A program made the translations under genes and the position numbers. The notes below the pieces were generated by a model that saw only the letters and a program-made list of their open reading frames with translations, had not been told where the DNA came from and searched no databases. A DNA stretch of 32,652 bases from a virus, in the IMG/VR virus record IMGVR_UViG_3300028550_003449, positions 1-32,652 of that record; one strand, given 5' to 3'. Below are positions 16,305-24,012 of this stretch, piece by piece; positions within the stretch are counted from its first letter, which is position 1, and each line of letters opens with the position of its first letter.

Positions 16305-16565
16305 ATGAGCAAACTAGAGGAAAAAGAATTAAAACCATTACAAGAAAATCAGAACAAAATTAACAACATTGTTAGTAATCTAGGGATTTTAGAACTTCAA
16401 AGAGAAGGGATTAAAAAAAATAGAGAATCTTTATTTTCTGAAATGGAAAAATTTGACAAAGAACAGCAAGAGTTAAAAAAAGCACTTGAGGAATCTCATG
16501 GTAAAATCTCTGTAAATCTACAAACAGGGGAATATGAGGAAATTAAAGAGGATAGCGATAAATAA
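16305..16565 (+). CDS. Small coiled-coil protein near fibre
   Basis: 86 residues, almost wholly charged helix with heptad-like spacing (LEEKELKPLQENQNKINNI and later FDKEQQELKKALEES). It ends with KISVNLQTGEYEEI, a pattern seen in small coiled-coil proteins of the structural regions of marine phages. No known activity. It stops 2 bp before the first tail tube gene and may be co-translated with it. Confidence 0.65.
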   Translation: MSKLEEKELKPLQENQNKINNIVSNLGILELQREGIKKNRESLFSEMEKFDKEQQELKKALEESHGKISVNLQTGEYEEIKEDSDK

Positions 16566-16567
16566 TA

Positions 16568-17035
16568 ATGTCAGTAATTAATAGCACTAGTTTTCTTTTA
16601 TTAAAAGATACAACAGTGCTAGGGCATTCCACAAGCACTAATATTAGTGTTAATGTCGATTTACCTGAGTCAACCAATAAAGACAGCTTAGGTTGGACCG
16701 AACACATTACAGGAGTACGATCTGGAACTATTAGCTGTGAATGTTTAACAGATTATTCGGATGCTCTTAATTTTGAGCAAATAGCCGACATGATTATTAC
16801 TAAGCAAAAAGCTATTTTTTATTTTAAACAGCCAACAAATACAAGATTAGTTTTAAGGGGTGAGGGGTATATTAGCACTGTTGATGAAACCGCTGAATTT
16901 GAAACTGCAACAAGTTTTAATCTTGAAATTAATTTAACTGGAATATTTACTATAAGTGATATTACAGAGGGAAAAACCTGGGATAGTATTATTCAACAAT
17001 GGGAAAATATAAGTGAAGAGTGGCAAGATGTATAA
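16568..17035 (+). CDS. Tail tube protein paralogue 1 (TP901-1-like) with Trp-rich tail
   Basis: 155 residues. The core pattern VNVDLPESTNKDSLGWTE then ITGVRSGTISCE is that of TP901-1-type major tail proteins and is shared with the next gene. The C-terminal extension (about 133-155) carries three Trp residues spaced by 9 and 8 (TWDSIIQQWENISEEWQDV) that the next gene lacks. It may form part of the tube or a special ring, such as at the tip or terminator end. Confidence 0.8.
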   Translation: MSVINSTSFLLLKDTTVLGHSTSTNISVNVDLPESTNKDSLGWTEHITGVRSGTISCECLTDYSDALNFEQIADMIITKQKAIFYFKQPTNTRLVLRGEGYISTVDETAEFETATSFNLEINLTGIFTISDITEGKTWDSIIQQWENISEEWQDV

Positions 17036-17048
17036 ATTTTTTTATTTG

Positions 17049-17056
17049 TATATTTG
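17049..17056 (+). promoter_or_regulatory. TATATTTG -7 box before tail tube paralogue 2
   Basis: TATATTTG followed by TAA lies 28 bases before ATG 17085 in the 49-bp gap between the two tube genes. A separate promoter would allow the second gene to be made in larger amounts. Confidence 0.48.
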
Positions 17057-17084
17057 TAAAAGATTAATTATAAAAATATAAATT

Positions 17085-17510
17085 ATGGCTACTGTCGGAG
17101 TTTTTAACGGAACGAACTTATTACTTAAATTTGCCGCTGATGGTACGTCACCAGCTACAATCGGGCATTCAACATCTTGTTCACTTTCACTATCTAATGA
17201 TTTGCCTGAGGCAACCACTAAAGATAGCGGAGGTTACCAGAAAGTAATTGCGGGTGTTAGAAGTGGTGAAATTAGTTTTGAGGGATTAGTTGCTTATGAT
17301 GATGCAAATAACGCTATTGAAGCGGCTGATTTGCTTTTAGCTAGAACTAAATTGGATTGGAGCTTTGGTACTGCGGTTACTGGGGATGAGGTTTATTCTG
17401 GTGAAGGGTTTTTATCATCTGTTGAAATGAGCGCAGAAATGGAGTCACCAGTTACTTATTCTGGTTCGATTACAGTTTCTGGAGCAATTTCAAAAGCGGC
17501 TAACGCATAA
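17085..17510 (+). CDS. Major tail tube protein (TP901-1-like), paralogue 2
   Basis: 141 residues. TSCSLSLSNDLPEATTKDSGG then VIAGVRSGEISFEG is the TP901-1 major tail protein signature and aligns by eye with paralogue 1. It lies immediately before the gpG/gpGT chaperone genes, the usual place of the main tube gene, and has its own promoter-like box. It is therefore the better candidate for the main tube subunit. Confidence 0.88.
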   Translation: MATVGVFNGTNLLLKFAADGTSPATIGHSTSCSLSLSNDLPEATTKDSGGYQKVIAGVRSGEISFEGLVAYDDANNAIEAADLLLARTKLDWSFGTAVTGDEVYSGEGFLSSVEMSAEMESPVTYSGSITVSGAISKAANA

Positions 17511-17534
17511 GTAAAATAATACTATAAAATAGAA

Positions 17535-17565
17535 TATGGGTATAGATTAAGGAACTATACCCTAT
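17535..17565 (+). terminator. Hairpin after major tail protein gene
   Basis: GGGTATAG (17538-17545) pairs with CTATACCC (17555-17562), 8 bp with a 9-base loop. The following bases are AT-rich but not a T tract. It may be a partial terminator or a message-stabilising structure that lowers chaperone expression relative to the tube. Confidence 0.45.
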
Positions 17566-17582
17566 AATTATACACTAACATT

Positions 17583-17960
17583 ATGGCAAACAAGAGACGG
17601 GGTTATTATACTCTAAAACTAGGCGGTAAAAGCCGAACTATGCATTTTTCAATGAATTTCTGGGCAAATTTAACCGATAATTTAGGGATCCCACTAGACA
17701 AAATAGGCACTATTTTTGAAAATGGCGTGTCAATTACTGGTATTAGATCCTTAGTATATTCAGGATTAAAAGCATACGATCAAGAGGAGGGCAACGAAAT
17801 TGATTACAATGAATTTAAAATTGGAATCTGGCTAGAAGATTTTGAAGCTGAAAAACTTAATGAAATGGTCGATATTATGATGCAATCCAGGATATTAGGG
17901 AATAATCTTAATATGGGAGTTGCTAGAAATATTAAAAAAACCACAAAAGCGGGAAAGTAA
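17583..17960 (+). CDS. Tail assembly chaperone, gpG-like
   Basis: 125 residues. MANKRRGYYTLKLGGKSRTM then FWANLTDNLGIPLDKIG and GIRSLVYSGLKAYDQEEG fits tail assembly chaperones of Gram-negative siphophages. Its last codons are GCG GGA AAG followed at once by TAA, which places the heptamer GGGAAAG in the phase used for -1 slippage. It coats the tape measure protein during tail assembly. Confidence 0.85.
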   Translation: MANKRRGYYTLKLGGKSRTMHFSMNFWANLTDNLGIPLDKIGTIFENGVSITGIRSLVYSGLKAYDQEEGNEIDYNEFKIGIWLEDFEAEKLNEMVDIMMQSRILGNNLNMGVARNIKKTTKAGK

Positions 17961-18289
17961 ACAGCCAACTTGATTGGGATTCTTTACTTGACTTTTATAT
18001 TGGGCAAGTTGGCATATATCCAGATAAATTTTGGAGACATACTTGGAAGGAAAATCATTTACTAGGTGAAGCATACATGATCCAAAGCAATATTAACTGG
18101 GAGCAAACTAGATACTTGTCCTCTATGTTGTTTAATGTTAATTGTGATAAACGTGGCCAAATGATTACTCCAGAGAAGCTGTTTCCTTTGCCTCAGGATG
18201 TTTACTTAGAACGGGGAAAACCCAAATCAACAAAAGAGGATTTAATTGCGTTTAAAAAGATTTTAGACAAACAAAAGCCATCTAAATAG
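17583..18289 (+). CDS. Tail assembly chaperone gpGT-like, -1 frameshift product
   Basis: Slippage by one base back at 17951-17957 joins 125 residues of the gpG-like frame to 110 residues of the -1 frame, for about 235 in all. The added part has no start codon near its beginning and is open from 17936. It reads VNSQLDWDSLLDFYIGQVG then PDKFWRHTWKENH, as in other T-domain extensions that follow chaperone genes. A Met at 18077 falls in the middle of this conserved stretch, so a separate gene from there is unlikely. The tape measure follows directly. Confidence 0.82.
17951..17957 (+). other. Programmed -1 ribosomal frameshift site GGGAAAG
   Basis: G GGA AAG in the zero frame, immediately before TAA. 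This is the same heptamer, in the same phase, as the phage lambda G-T site. An A7 run at 17934-17940 lies upstream, but a stop in the -1 frame at 17933-17935 and a poor phase make it a weaker candidate. Confidence 0.82.
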
Positions 18290-18306
18290 GTGGCTTATTT
18301 TTTTTG
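18275..18306 (+). terminator. Terminator overlapping end of gpGT gene
   Basis: AGCCATCT / AGGTGGCT stem (one wobble) with a 4-base AAAT loop, then a T-rich run. The 5' arm lies within the last codons of the T-like frame and the loop and 3' arm include its TAG stop. Confidence 0.78.
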
Positions 18307-18322
18307 TATTTTTACATAAAAT
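18307..18322 (+). promoter_or_regulatory. Module promoter motif, copy 2 (tape measure)
   Basis: TATTTTTACATAAAAT lies directly after a terminator and 7 bases before the tape measure ATG. The identical 16 bases occur before the portal gene at 32482-32497; identity extends to 22 bases (18302-18323 with 32477-32498). Confidence 0.62.
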
Positions 18323-18328
18323 TATATT

Positions 18329-20404
18329 ATGGCAAATAATGATTTAAAAGTTAATTTAATTGGGGATGCCTCGAAATTAACCGCCTCATTAAATAAAGCG
18401 ACCTCAAAGCTATCGGCATTTGGTAAAAAGGCAAAAGATGTCGGAAAAAACTTATCATTAAAATTAACGCTTCCTATTGCCTTAGCGGCTGGAGCGGCTA
18501 TAAAATTAGCTAGTGATTTTGACGAAGCTATGAACAAAGTTGATGTTTCTTTTGGAAAATCATCTAAATCAGTTAAAAAATTCGCAGAAACAACACTAAC
18601 GCAGTTTGGTATTGCCGAGGGGTCCGCTTTAGATATGGCATCCATGTTTGGTGATATGGGAACTTCCATGGGTTTTACTCAAAAAGCGGCGGCGGGGATG
18701 AGTGTTTCAATGGTTGGTTTAGCTGGGGATCTAGCATCATTTAAAAATATTGGTATTAGCCAAGCTACAACGGCCCTGGCTGGAGTTTTTACAGGTGAAA
18801 CAGAGTCATTAAAGAAATTGGGGATAGTTATGACCGAGGCAAATTTAAAACAATTTGCATTTAATCAAGGCATTCAAACCAGTGTAAAAGATATGAGCCA
18901 AGCCGCTAAAGTCAGCTTAAGATATGCTTATATTTTGTCAGTAACTGGAAATTCTCAGGGTGATTTTGCTAGAACCTCAGAGGCGGCGGCGAATCAAATG
19001 AAAACATTTGGGCAAGGAATGAAGGAGGTGGGGAATGAGATTGGTCAGATATTATTGCCAGCATTTACAAAAGTTGTCAAATTTGGAAATTCTTTAATTA
19101 AAAAATTTATTTCTTTAGACGATAAAACAAAAAAAATCATTGTTGGTGTTGCTTTATTTGCGGCGGCAATTGGTCCCCTTATTTTTGCAATTGGTTCTTT
19201 GGCTAGTGTTGCAGGGGTTATGGCTACAGGATTTGGATTATTGTCAGCGGCAACCTTATTTTTAAAAGGAAGATTTATTGATTTATATAGAGTTATAATA
19301 GTTAATCCATTTGTAGCGATTGGAGTTGCTTTAGTGGCTTTGACTGCTTTTGTAGTTACTCAAGCTCAAAAAATGACACCTTTAGTTAGTAAATGGAATA
19401 CACTTGTAAACTTATTTAAATCGGGTGGCAATATGACAAAATTTGCCACTTTGCAATTTATAGATCAAGCGGCGGCGCAAAAAGAGGCGGCGCTAGCGGC
19501 TGGAGAAAATGGAGAGGCAACGGAAAAGGAAACGGGGAAAATTGATGAGTTAAAACAAGCGTTATTATCTTTAAATGGAGAGTTAGAAAAGACATCAACA
19601 CTTAAAAAAAAGGTTAGTTCTGTTAGTGCTTTTGAAAACGAAGATCCTAAAAAAAGTATTAATTTTAATACTGGGAAAATGGATAATATGGGCGATCTTG
19701 GATTGGTTTCAACCAATGCTGATCCTATAAAATTATTAGCTGATAGCGTTTCCACTAGCAACGGAGTACTAACCGAAAATTTAAATATAACAAAGGGAAT
19801 ATTAACCCAAAAGGGACTTGAGCTCCAGGAAGCAACATTACAACTTAATGAATCAATGTCCTCAATAATGCAGTCGGGAATGGTAAATATAGCCACTGGA
19901 ATTGGTGAGGCATTAGGTGCCGCAATGTCTGGTTCCGCTTCTTTAGTTGAAGGGTTAAGCTCTGTTTTATTGGGCGGAATTGGTGCGATGGTTTCTCAAC
20001 TAGGGCAATTATTAATTCAAACAGGGATAGGACTTTTGGCAATAAAAAAATCTTTAGAAACTATAAACCCCTATTTAGCAATAGCCGCTGGGATTGCGCT
20101 TGTTGCTTTAGGTGCCGCTTTTGCCGCTGGATCTAAAAAGATCGCATCTGGAGGCGGTGGCGGTGGTGGTCCTACTAAATTCGCAAATGGCGGAATAGTA
20201 AGCTCGCCAACTTTAGGTTTAATGGGCGAATACCCTGGAGCTAGAAGCAACCCAGAGGTTATTGCTCCACTGGACAAATTAAAAAACATGATAGGAGAAA
20301 GAGGAGGATCTAATGTTCAAGTCGCTGGAGAGTTTGTTTTAAAAGGACAGGATCTGGTTGTTGCTTTACAAAGAGCAAATAATAATAGAAATAGAATTAT
20401 ATAA
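18329..20404 (+). CDS. Tape measure protein
   Basis: 691 residues. The N-terminus (DLKVNLIGDASKLTASLNKA) is the usual opening of tape measure proteins. Helical, Ala-rich sequence follows, with hydrophobic segments near 275-360 (IIVGVALFAAAIGPLIFAIG and others) and near 540-605. A Gly-rich turn (GGGGGGGPTKFANGG) precedes the C-terminal LMGEYPGARSNPEVIAPLDK block, which is common in tape measures. At about 1.5 angstrom per residue the tail would be near 100 nm, a siphovirus size; this is a rule-of-thumb estimate. The next gene starts directly at the stop. Confidence 0.92.
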   Translation: MANNDLKVNLIGDASKLTASLNKATSKLSAFGKKAKDVGKNLSLKLTLPIALAAGAAIKLASDFDEAMNKVDVSFGKSSKSVKKFAETTLTQFGIAEGSALDMASMFGDMGTSMGFTQKAAAGMSVSMVGLAGDLASFKNIGISQATTALAGVFTGETESLKKLGIVMTEANLKQFAFNQGIQTSVKDMSQAAKVSLRYAYILSVTGNSQGDFARTSEAAANQMKTFGQGMKEVGNEIGQILLPAFTKVVKFGNSLIKKFISLDDKTKKIIVGVALFAAAIGPLIFAIGSLASVAGVMATGFGLLSAATLFLKGRFIDLYRVIIVNPFVAIGVALVALTAFVVTQAQKMTPLVSKWNTLVNLFKSGGNMTKFATLQFIDQAAAQKEAALAAGENGEATEKETGKIDELKQALLSLNGELEKTSTLKKKVSSVSAFENEDPKKSINFNTGKMDNMGDLGLVSTNADPIKLLADSVSTSNGVLTENLNITKGILTQKGLELQEATLQLNESMSSIMQSGMVNIATGIGEALGAAMSGSASLVEGLSSVLLGGIGAMVSQLGQLLIQTGIGLLAIKKSLETINPYLAIAAGIALVALGAAFAAGSKKIASGGGGGGGPTKFANGGIVSSPTLGLMGEYPGARSNPEVIAPLDKLKNMIGERGGSNVQVAGEFVLKGQDLVVALQRANNNRNRII

Positions 20405-22399
20405 ATGGCATACGGAATTAAATATAAATTGGAGTTTTCTGACGATTTAGAAAATGGCAAAAAAATAGAAATATTAAAAAATAATTATTCTGGCACTGTT
20501 TCCGATCTAGTTGGAACTGGCGATCCTGTTGTTATTAAATGGGAGTCAAATGATAATATTTATTCGCCAGTAAAGGGATCAACTTGCTCAATAAATTTAT
20601 TAGATTTAGATTCTAGCACTTACGATAATTTTTATGAAGCCGATGAAAGAGAATATCAAGTAAAAATTTATTATAAAGATTCATCAAATAATTATCAAAT
20701 ATTTTGGATAGGGTGGTTGGTTACTGACCAATTTAGTGAGGCGGTTTTAAGTAAACCATATCCGTTGACTTTAAGAGCTTATGACGGCTTAGGTTTATTA
20801 GGTGGTTATCAAAACCCAACTGGAACGGCTTACACTGCAAAAACATTCTTAAAATACATATACGATATATTAAACCTTTTAGATTTAGATTTAGACATTT
20901 ATATTTCTAATGACATTTTAAGTAGCACCGCAAATTCAGGGACATACTCTTTATATGATCAAGTTTCAGTGTCACAACGAGCTTATTTCGAGGATGGTTG
21001 GGATTTAAGAAAATCAAAGGAAGTTTTAGAGGCGATTTTAAAATATACAAATGCAAGAATATTCCAATCTTATGGCCGCTGGTACATAATAAATAATTCA
21101 AGCTATTCAGAGCAATCCGTTAAAGATTCTAGCTATACAACTGCAAGCGGTGGGACTATTCCAACAGGAATAAGATCCTCAGAGGCGCAGGCATTAGTTA
21201 ACACAAACCAAGAAGATATTAAGTATATTATTTATAATTATTTAGGAGTTTATCAATCAACATCTACAGTAAATGTGCTTAAAAAAGTACCTTTAAATTT
21301 ACAACCTTTAGAAGCTAATTTAATTAGGGAATATTTACGCCCATTAAAAAGCCACACATTAGAGGTTGATTTGGGCCAAACTCAGCCATTATTGAATATA
21401 AACCCTGGTTTTGAATTTGGTACATCTAATTGGACAGCGTACACAACCAGCACAGCAACCCAATCACCTGGAGAGCTTTCAGATGTTGAAGTTTTCCAAG
21501 GCGATGAATCATGGAAAAATAGTCAAACACAAACCAGCACCGCATTAAGAGACACTTTAATTAGTTTCACAGATGTGCCACAAACACAATTATTAAAATA
21601 TAAAGTAATTATTAACGCTTTTTTATCGGCTCCTTTTACATCTAACGCAAGTTTTATGTATAAATGGAAAGCTAAAATAACAGAAACTGGACCTGGTGCA
21701 ACTGGAGTATTATATTGGAATGCTACCAGTGACGCATGGAGTACAACAGACACTTATAATGAGGTTGATATTGCAACAGCTAAAAAAAATATATGGAATG
21801 TATCATCTAACACGATTGATTCAATACCATCAGCATGGGCGGCGGGAAATTTTGAAATATTTTTAACTGAACCACACACCTCAATAGCTGGCGGATTAAC
21901 CGCAATATATTATGATAATATTTTTTTAGAGTTTACCAATGCCGATGGCAGTAGTTTCTATCCAGATTTTAAAAGTTATAATTTTAGGAGACAGCGAAGC
22001 GATACGGGGGGATTTAGTGGGGTATCAACAACAGAAAAACTGTTAAATTCTACTTTAGGAAGTTTTTTTAGTGGAAATATTACCGAATCTTTTTACAGAT
22101 CTAGGGATGCGGTAAACTTTTTAAAAACAATGGATGAAATTGTTTCTCAACAGGTTTTAAATGATTATAGATATTACTTAATTAGATATGAAGGCACTTT
22201 ATATAATAATGAAATTAATCCAGTTGGATTGCATAATAAAATTTGGGTTGATTTTGGCACCGCTACATTACAGGACCCAGTAAGTTGTTATTTAGATTCA
22301 ATGACTTATAGTGTTAAAAGAAACACATATTCAGTTAATATGCACGTTCCAAATCAAAATGATGACATAAGCTCAACAATTCAAAGGCGATATTCTTAA
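20405..22399 (+). CDS. Large tail-tip protein (distal tail / baseplate hub candidate)
   Basis: 664 residues, starting directly after the tape measure stop. The first 250 residues (YKLEFSDDLENGKKIEI, VIKWESNDNIYSPVKGSTC, IFWIGWLVTDQF) form a beta-rich N-terminal domain known from Bacteroidetes siphophages in this position. The centre (about 330-520) looks like a carbohydrate-binding-type beta sandwich with a FEFGTSNWTAY-like beginning. The end is a second beta domain. Position after the tape measure suggests the distal tail or hub protein, but I see no enzyme motif. Confidence 0.7.
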   Translation: MAYGIKYKLEFSDDLENGKKIEILKNNYSGTVSDLVGTGDPVVIKWESNDNIYSPVKGSTCSINLLDLDSSTYDNFYEADEREYQVKIYYKDSSNNYQIFWIGWLVTDQFSEAVLSKPYPLTLRAYDGLGLLGGYQNPTGTAYTAKTFLKYIYDILNLLDLDLDIYISNDILSSTANSGTYSLYDQVSVSQRAYFEDGWDLRKSKEVLEAILKYTNARIFQSYGRWYIINNSSYSEQSVKDSSYTTASGGTIPTGIRSSEAQALVNTNQEDIKYIIYNYLGVYQSTSTVNVLKKVPLNLQPLEANLIREYLRPLKSHTLEVDLGQTQPLLNINPGFEFGTSNWTAYTTSTATQSPGELSDVEVFQGDESWKNSQTQTSTALRDTLISFTDVPQTQLLKYKVIINAFLSAPFTSNASFMYKWKAKITETGPGATGVLYWNATSDAWSTTDTYNEVDIATAKKNIWNVSSNTIDSIPSAWAAGNFEIFLTEPHTSIAGGLTAIYYDNIFLEFTNADGSSFYPDFKSYNFRRQRSDTGGFSGVSTTEKLLNSTLGSFFSGNITESFYRSRDAVNFLKTMDEIVSQQVLNDYRYYLIRYEGTLYNNEINPVGLHNKIWVDFGTATLQDPVSCYLDSMTYSVKRNTYSVNMHVPNQNDDISSTIQRRYS

Positions 22400-22424
22400 C
22401 TTTTTTCTTTTCCTTGTTTGCTCT

Positions 22425-22465
22425 GAAACCCTCTAGATACTTAAATTTAGGGGGTTTCTTTATTT
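22425..22465 (+). terminator. Terminator at end of tail operon
   Basis: GAAACCCTCTA / TAGGGGGTTTC, 11-bp stem with one wobble and a 12-base loop, followed by a T-rich stretch. It divides the late tail genes from the early region. Confidence 0.88.
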
Positions 22466-22507
22466 AAAATAAATCAAAATAATTCTTTTAATTTAAAATA
22501 TTTTTTG

Positions 22508-22515
22508 TATTTTTG
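22508..22515 (+). promoter_or_regulatory. TATTTTTG -7 box before the early region
   Basis: TATTTTTG followed by TAA lies 20 bases before ATG 22536 and after the tail terminator. It is the likely start of the early operon. No clear -33 TTG is seen. Confidence 0.55.
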
Positions 22516-22535
22516 TAAGCTAAATTATAAAATAT

Positions 22536-22721
22536 ATGATATTTGAATTGCATTTTAGAAAAGAGCTAAAGAGGTTAAATCTTAAGCGATACCAAATTTG
22601 TACAATCTTGGGTTGTACAATGCCAACACTTAAAACGAGAATTGAAAACCCTGGTCGTTTTACTGTTGATGAAATAAAAAAATTAGAAAATCATGGGTTT
22701 AATGTAAGCCGTTTAATTTAA
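22536..22721 (+). CDS. Small helix-turn-helix protein
   Basis: 61 residues. FRKELKRLNLKRYQICTILG then CTMPTLKTRIENPGRF and VDEIKKLENHGF fit a minimal helix-turn-helix of the Cro/XRE type, with the recognition helix near residues 29-37. As the first gene of the early operon it could regulate early or late transcription. The HTH call is by pattern only. Confidence 0.6.
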   Translation: MIFELHFRKELKRLNLKRYQICTILGCTMPTLKTRIENPGRFTVDEIKKLENHGFNVSRLI

Positions 22722-22732
22722 AAATAATATTT

Positions 22733-23221
22733 ATGAAATCACTAAACATTAAAGGAAAAGAATATATTACAGTCAATGAGCGACTGATATATTTTAGATC
22801 AAAACCAGCTTTTAAAGGTTGGAAAATCATTGAGGAGCTTGTCTCTTTAGATGAAAAAGAAGGCATTTTTAAAGTAACTATTATGAACTCTGAAAGGCAT
22901 CAAGTTGTAAATGCTCATGCTCAAGAGTATAGAGATTCAAGTTATATTAATAAAACATCTTTTTTAGAGAATGGTTTTACTAGCGCCCTAGGTAGGGCAT
23001 TAGGTTATTTGGGCATTGGTATAGACACAGCCATAGCATCAGCCGAAGAGGTTGAAACTGCTATTATTAACCAGGAAAAGGATAATCGCCCATGGTTAAA
23101 AGAAAATGAATTAATCGCAACCTTAAAAGGCGCTAAAAAGCAAGGAGAAAATGTGATTAAAAATTACAGAATGAAAAAAGAATACAGAGAGAAAATCAAT
23201 AATCAATTTAATTTAAAATAA
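22733..23221 (+). CDS. Probable single-strand DNA annealing protein (Erf/Rad52-like)
   Basis: 162 residues. YITVNERLIYFRSKPAFKGW, a beta region (GIFKVTIMNSERHQVVNAHA) and ENGFTSALGRALGYLGIG (79-96) follow the outline of small phage annealing proteins, in which the last block matches the conserved helix of Rad52/Erf-type folds. The Lys-rich tail could bind DNA. Context supports it: an SSB-tip protein follows and a RecE-like exonuclease lies 0.8 kb downstream. The family assignment is tentative. Confidence 0.58.
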   Translation: MKSLNIKGKEYITVNERLIYFRSKPAFKGWKIIEELVSLDEKEGIFKVTIMNSERHQVVNAHAQEYRDSSYINKTSFLENGFTSALGRALGYLGIGIDTAIASAEEVETAIINQEKDNRPWLKENELIATLKGAKKQGENVIKNYRMKKEYREKINNQFNLK

Positions 23222-23229
23222 AAAAAAGT

Positions 23230-23499
23230 ATGGAAGCAAATGAAAAAATTTTCGCAGACGGGTTAATTGTTAAACGAAAAGATAGCGCACCCGAGTGGGT
23301 TAAAGCTAACTTAAGCGTTAAAGTAGAGGAGTTTAAAAAATTCCTTGACACTCATAATAAAAATGGATGGGTTAATATAGATGTATTGCAGTCAAAAGGC
23401 GGTAAATTATACGCTGAAAAAAATACATGGGAGCCAAAAGCTCAAGACAATCAAGCGCCAGCACCTACTAATAATGATAGTAGTGATTTGCCTTTTTAA
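23230..23499 (+). CDS. Small ssDNA-binding-like protein with SSB-type C-terminal tip
   Basis: 89 residues. A compact N-terminal part (IFADGLIVKRKDSAPEWVKA, LSVKVEEFKKFLD, GWVNIDVLQSKGGKLYAEKN) is followed by a flexible Gln/Pro/Asn-rich stretch and the ending SSDLPF. That ending matches the acidic-hydrophobic tip (DDIPF) with which SSB recruits partner proteins. The body is shorter than a normal OB-fold SSB, so it may be a minimal ssDNA-binding protein or a mimic of the host SSB tip. Confidence 0.58.
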   Translation: MEANEKIFADGLIVKRKDSAPEWVKANLSVKVEEFKKFLDTHNKNGWVNIDVLQSKGGKLYAEKNTWEPKAQDNQAPAPTNNDSSDLPF

Positions 23500-23510
23500 A
23501 TTTTAAAACT

Positions 23511-23651
23511 ATGGCAATAGATGGGGAAACATTTGAATATTATAGAATTACTGAAAAAGTAAAAGCTATAAAAAACTCAATAGATATATTAAAAAAACAG
23601 GGTTACGTTATAATAGATCTTGAGGGGAATATTTTACGAAAAGAATTGTAA
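23511..23651 (+). CDS. 46-aa hypothetical protein
   Basis: ATG 23511 to TAA 23649-23651. The product is MAIDGETFEYYRITEKVKAI then a helix and a short strand end (GYVIIDLEGNILRKEL), which looks like a small folded domain. It lies 11 bases after the SSB-tip gene and before a terminator. Function unknown. Confidence 0.6.
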   Translation: MAIDGETFEYYRITEKVKAIKNSIDILKKQGYVIIDLEGNILRKEL

Positions 23652-23668
23652 AATAATTTAAATTATTG

Positions 23669-23733
23669 CCCTTTTAATTGATAAGCAAACAAAGGGAATT
23701 AAAAAGGTGTCATTAATTTGATGCCTTTTTTTT
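23669..23733 (+). terminator. Terminator with possible alternative upstream pairing
   Basis: The terminator stem is AAAGGTGTCA (23703-23712) with TGATGCCTTT (23719-23728), with wobbles, and a T tract after it. Upstream, CCCTTT (23669-23674) can pair with AAAGGG (23691-23696). CCTTTTAATT (23670-23679) can instead pair with AATTAAAAAGG (23697-23707), with one bulged A, which would occupy the 5' arm of the terminator. This would allow attenuation. Confidence 0.65.
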
Positions 23734-23796
23734 ATATTTAACTTGATTTATTGAAAATATTTTTTTAATTTTAAAACAATCTTTAAAATTTATTAT

Positions 23797-24012
23797 ATGA
23801 AATTAAATAGAGTAAGCAAAGTTTATCGACCAATGAGAATATTTGGCACATTATTAAAAGACATTTTCTGGATGGGAAAACCTAAAGAAACAAAACATGG
23901 TTGGGTTAGATACCCCTTATATGTTAAAACCAAATACCAACAAAAAAAGGTATTACAAATAATTAATAAAGAAATTAGAGCAAATCAAAAAATAGAAAAT
24001 GAAAATAATTAG
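23797..24012 (+). CDS. Small basic hypothetical protein
   Basis: 71 residues, strongly basic (RVSKVYRPMRIFGTLLKDIF, then KHGWVRYPLYVKTKYQQKK). It is the first gene after the terminator at 23733 and overlaps the exonuclease gene by 14 bases. The charge suggests nucleic acid binding, but no known domain is recognised. Confidence 0.62.
   Translation: MKLNRVSKVYRPMRIFGTLLKDIFWMGKPKETKHGWVRYPLYVKTKYQQKKVLQIINKEIRANQKIENENN

Noticed and set aside
17932-17941. A7 run as the -1 frameshift site
   Set aside because: The heptamer phase is wrong for double-tRNA slippage, and the -1 frame has a TAA at 17933-17935. GGGAAAG at 17951 fits fully.
18077-18289. Separate 70-aa gene starting at Met 18077
   Set aside because: The conserved T-domain-like reading frame extends upstream without a start to the GGGAAAG site, so it is the frameshifted part of gpGT.
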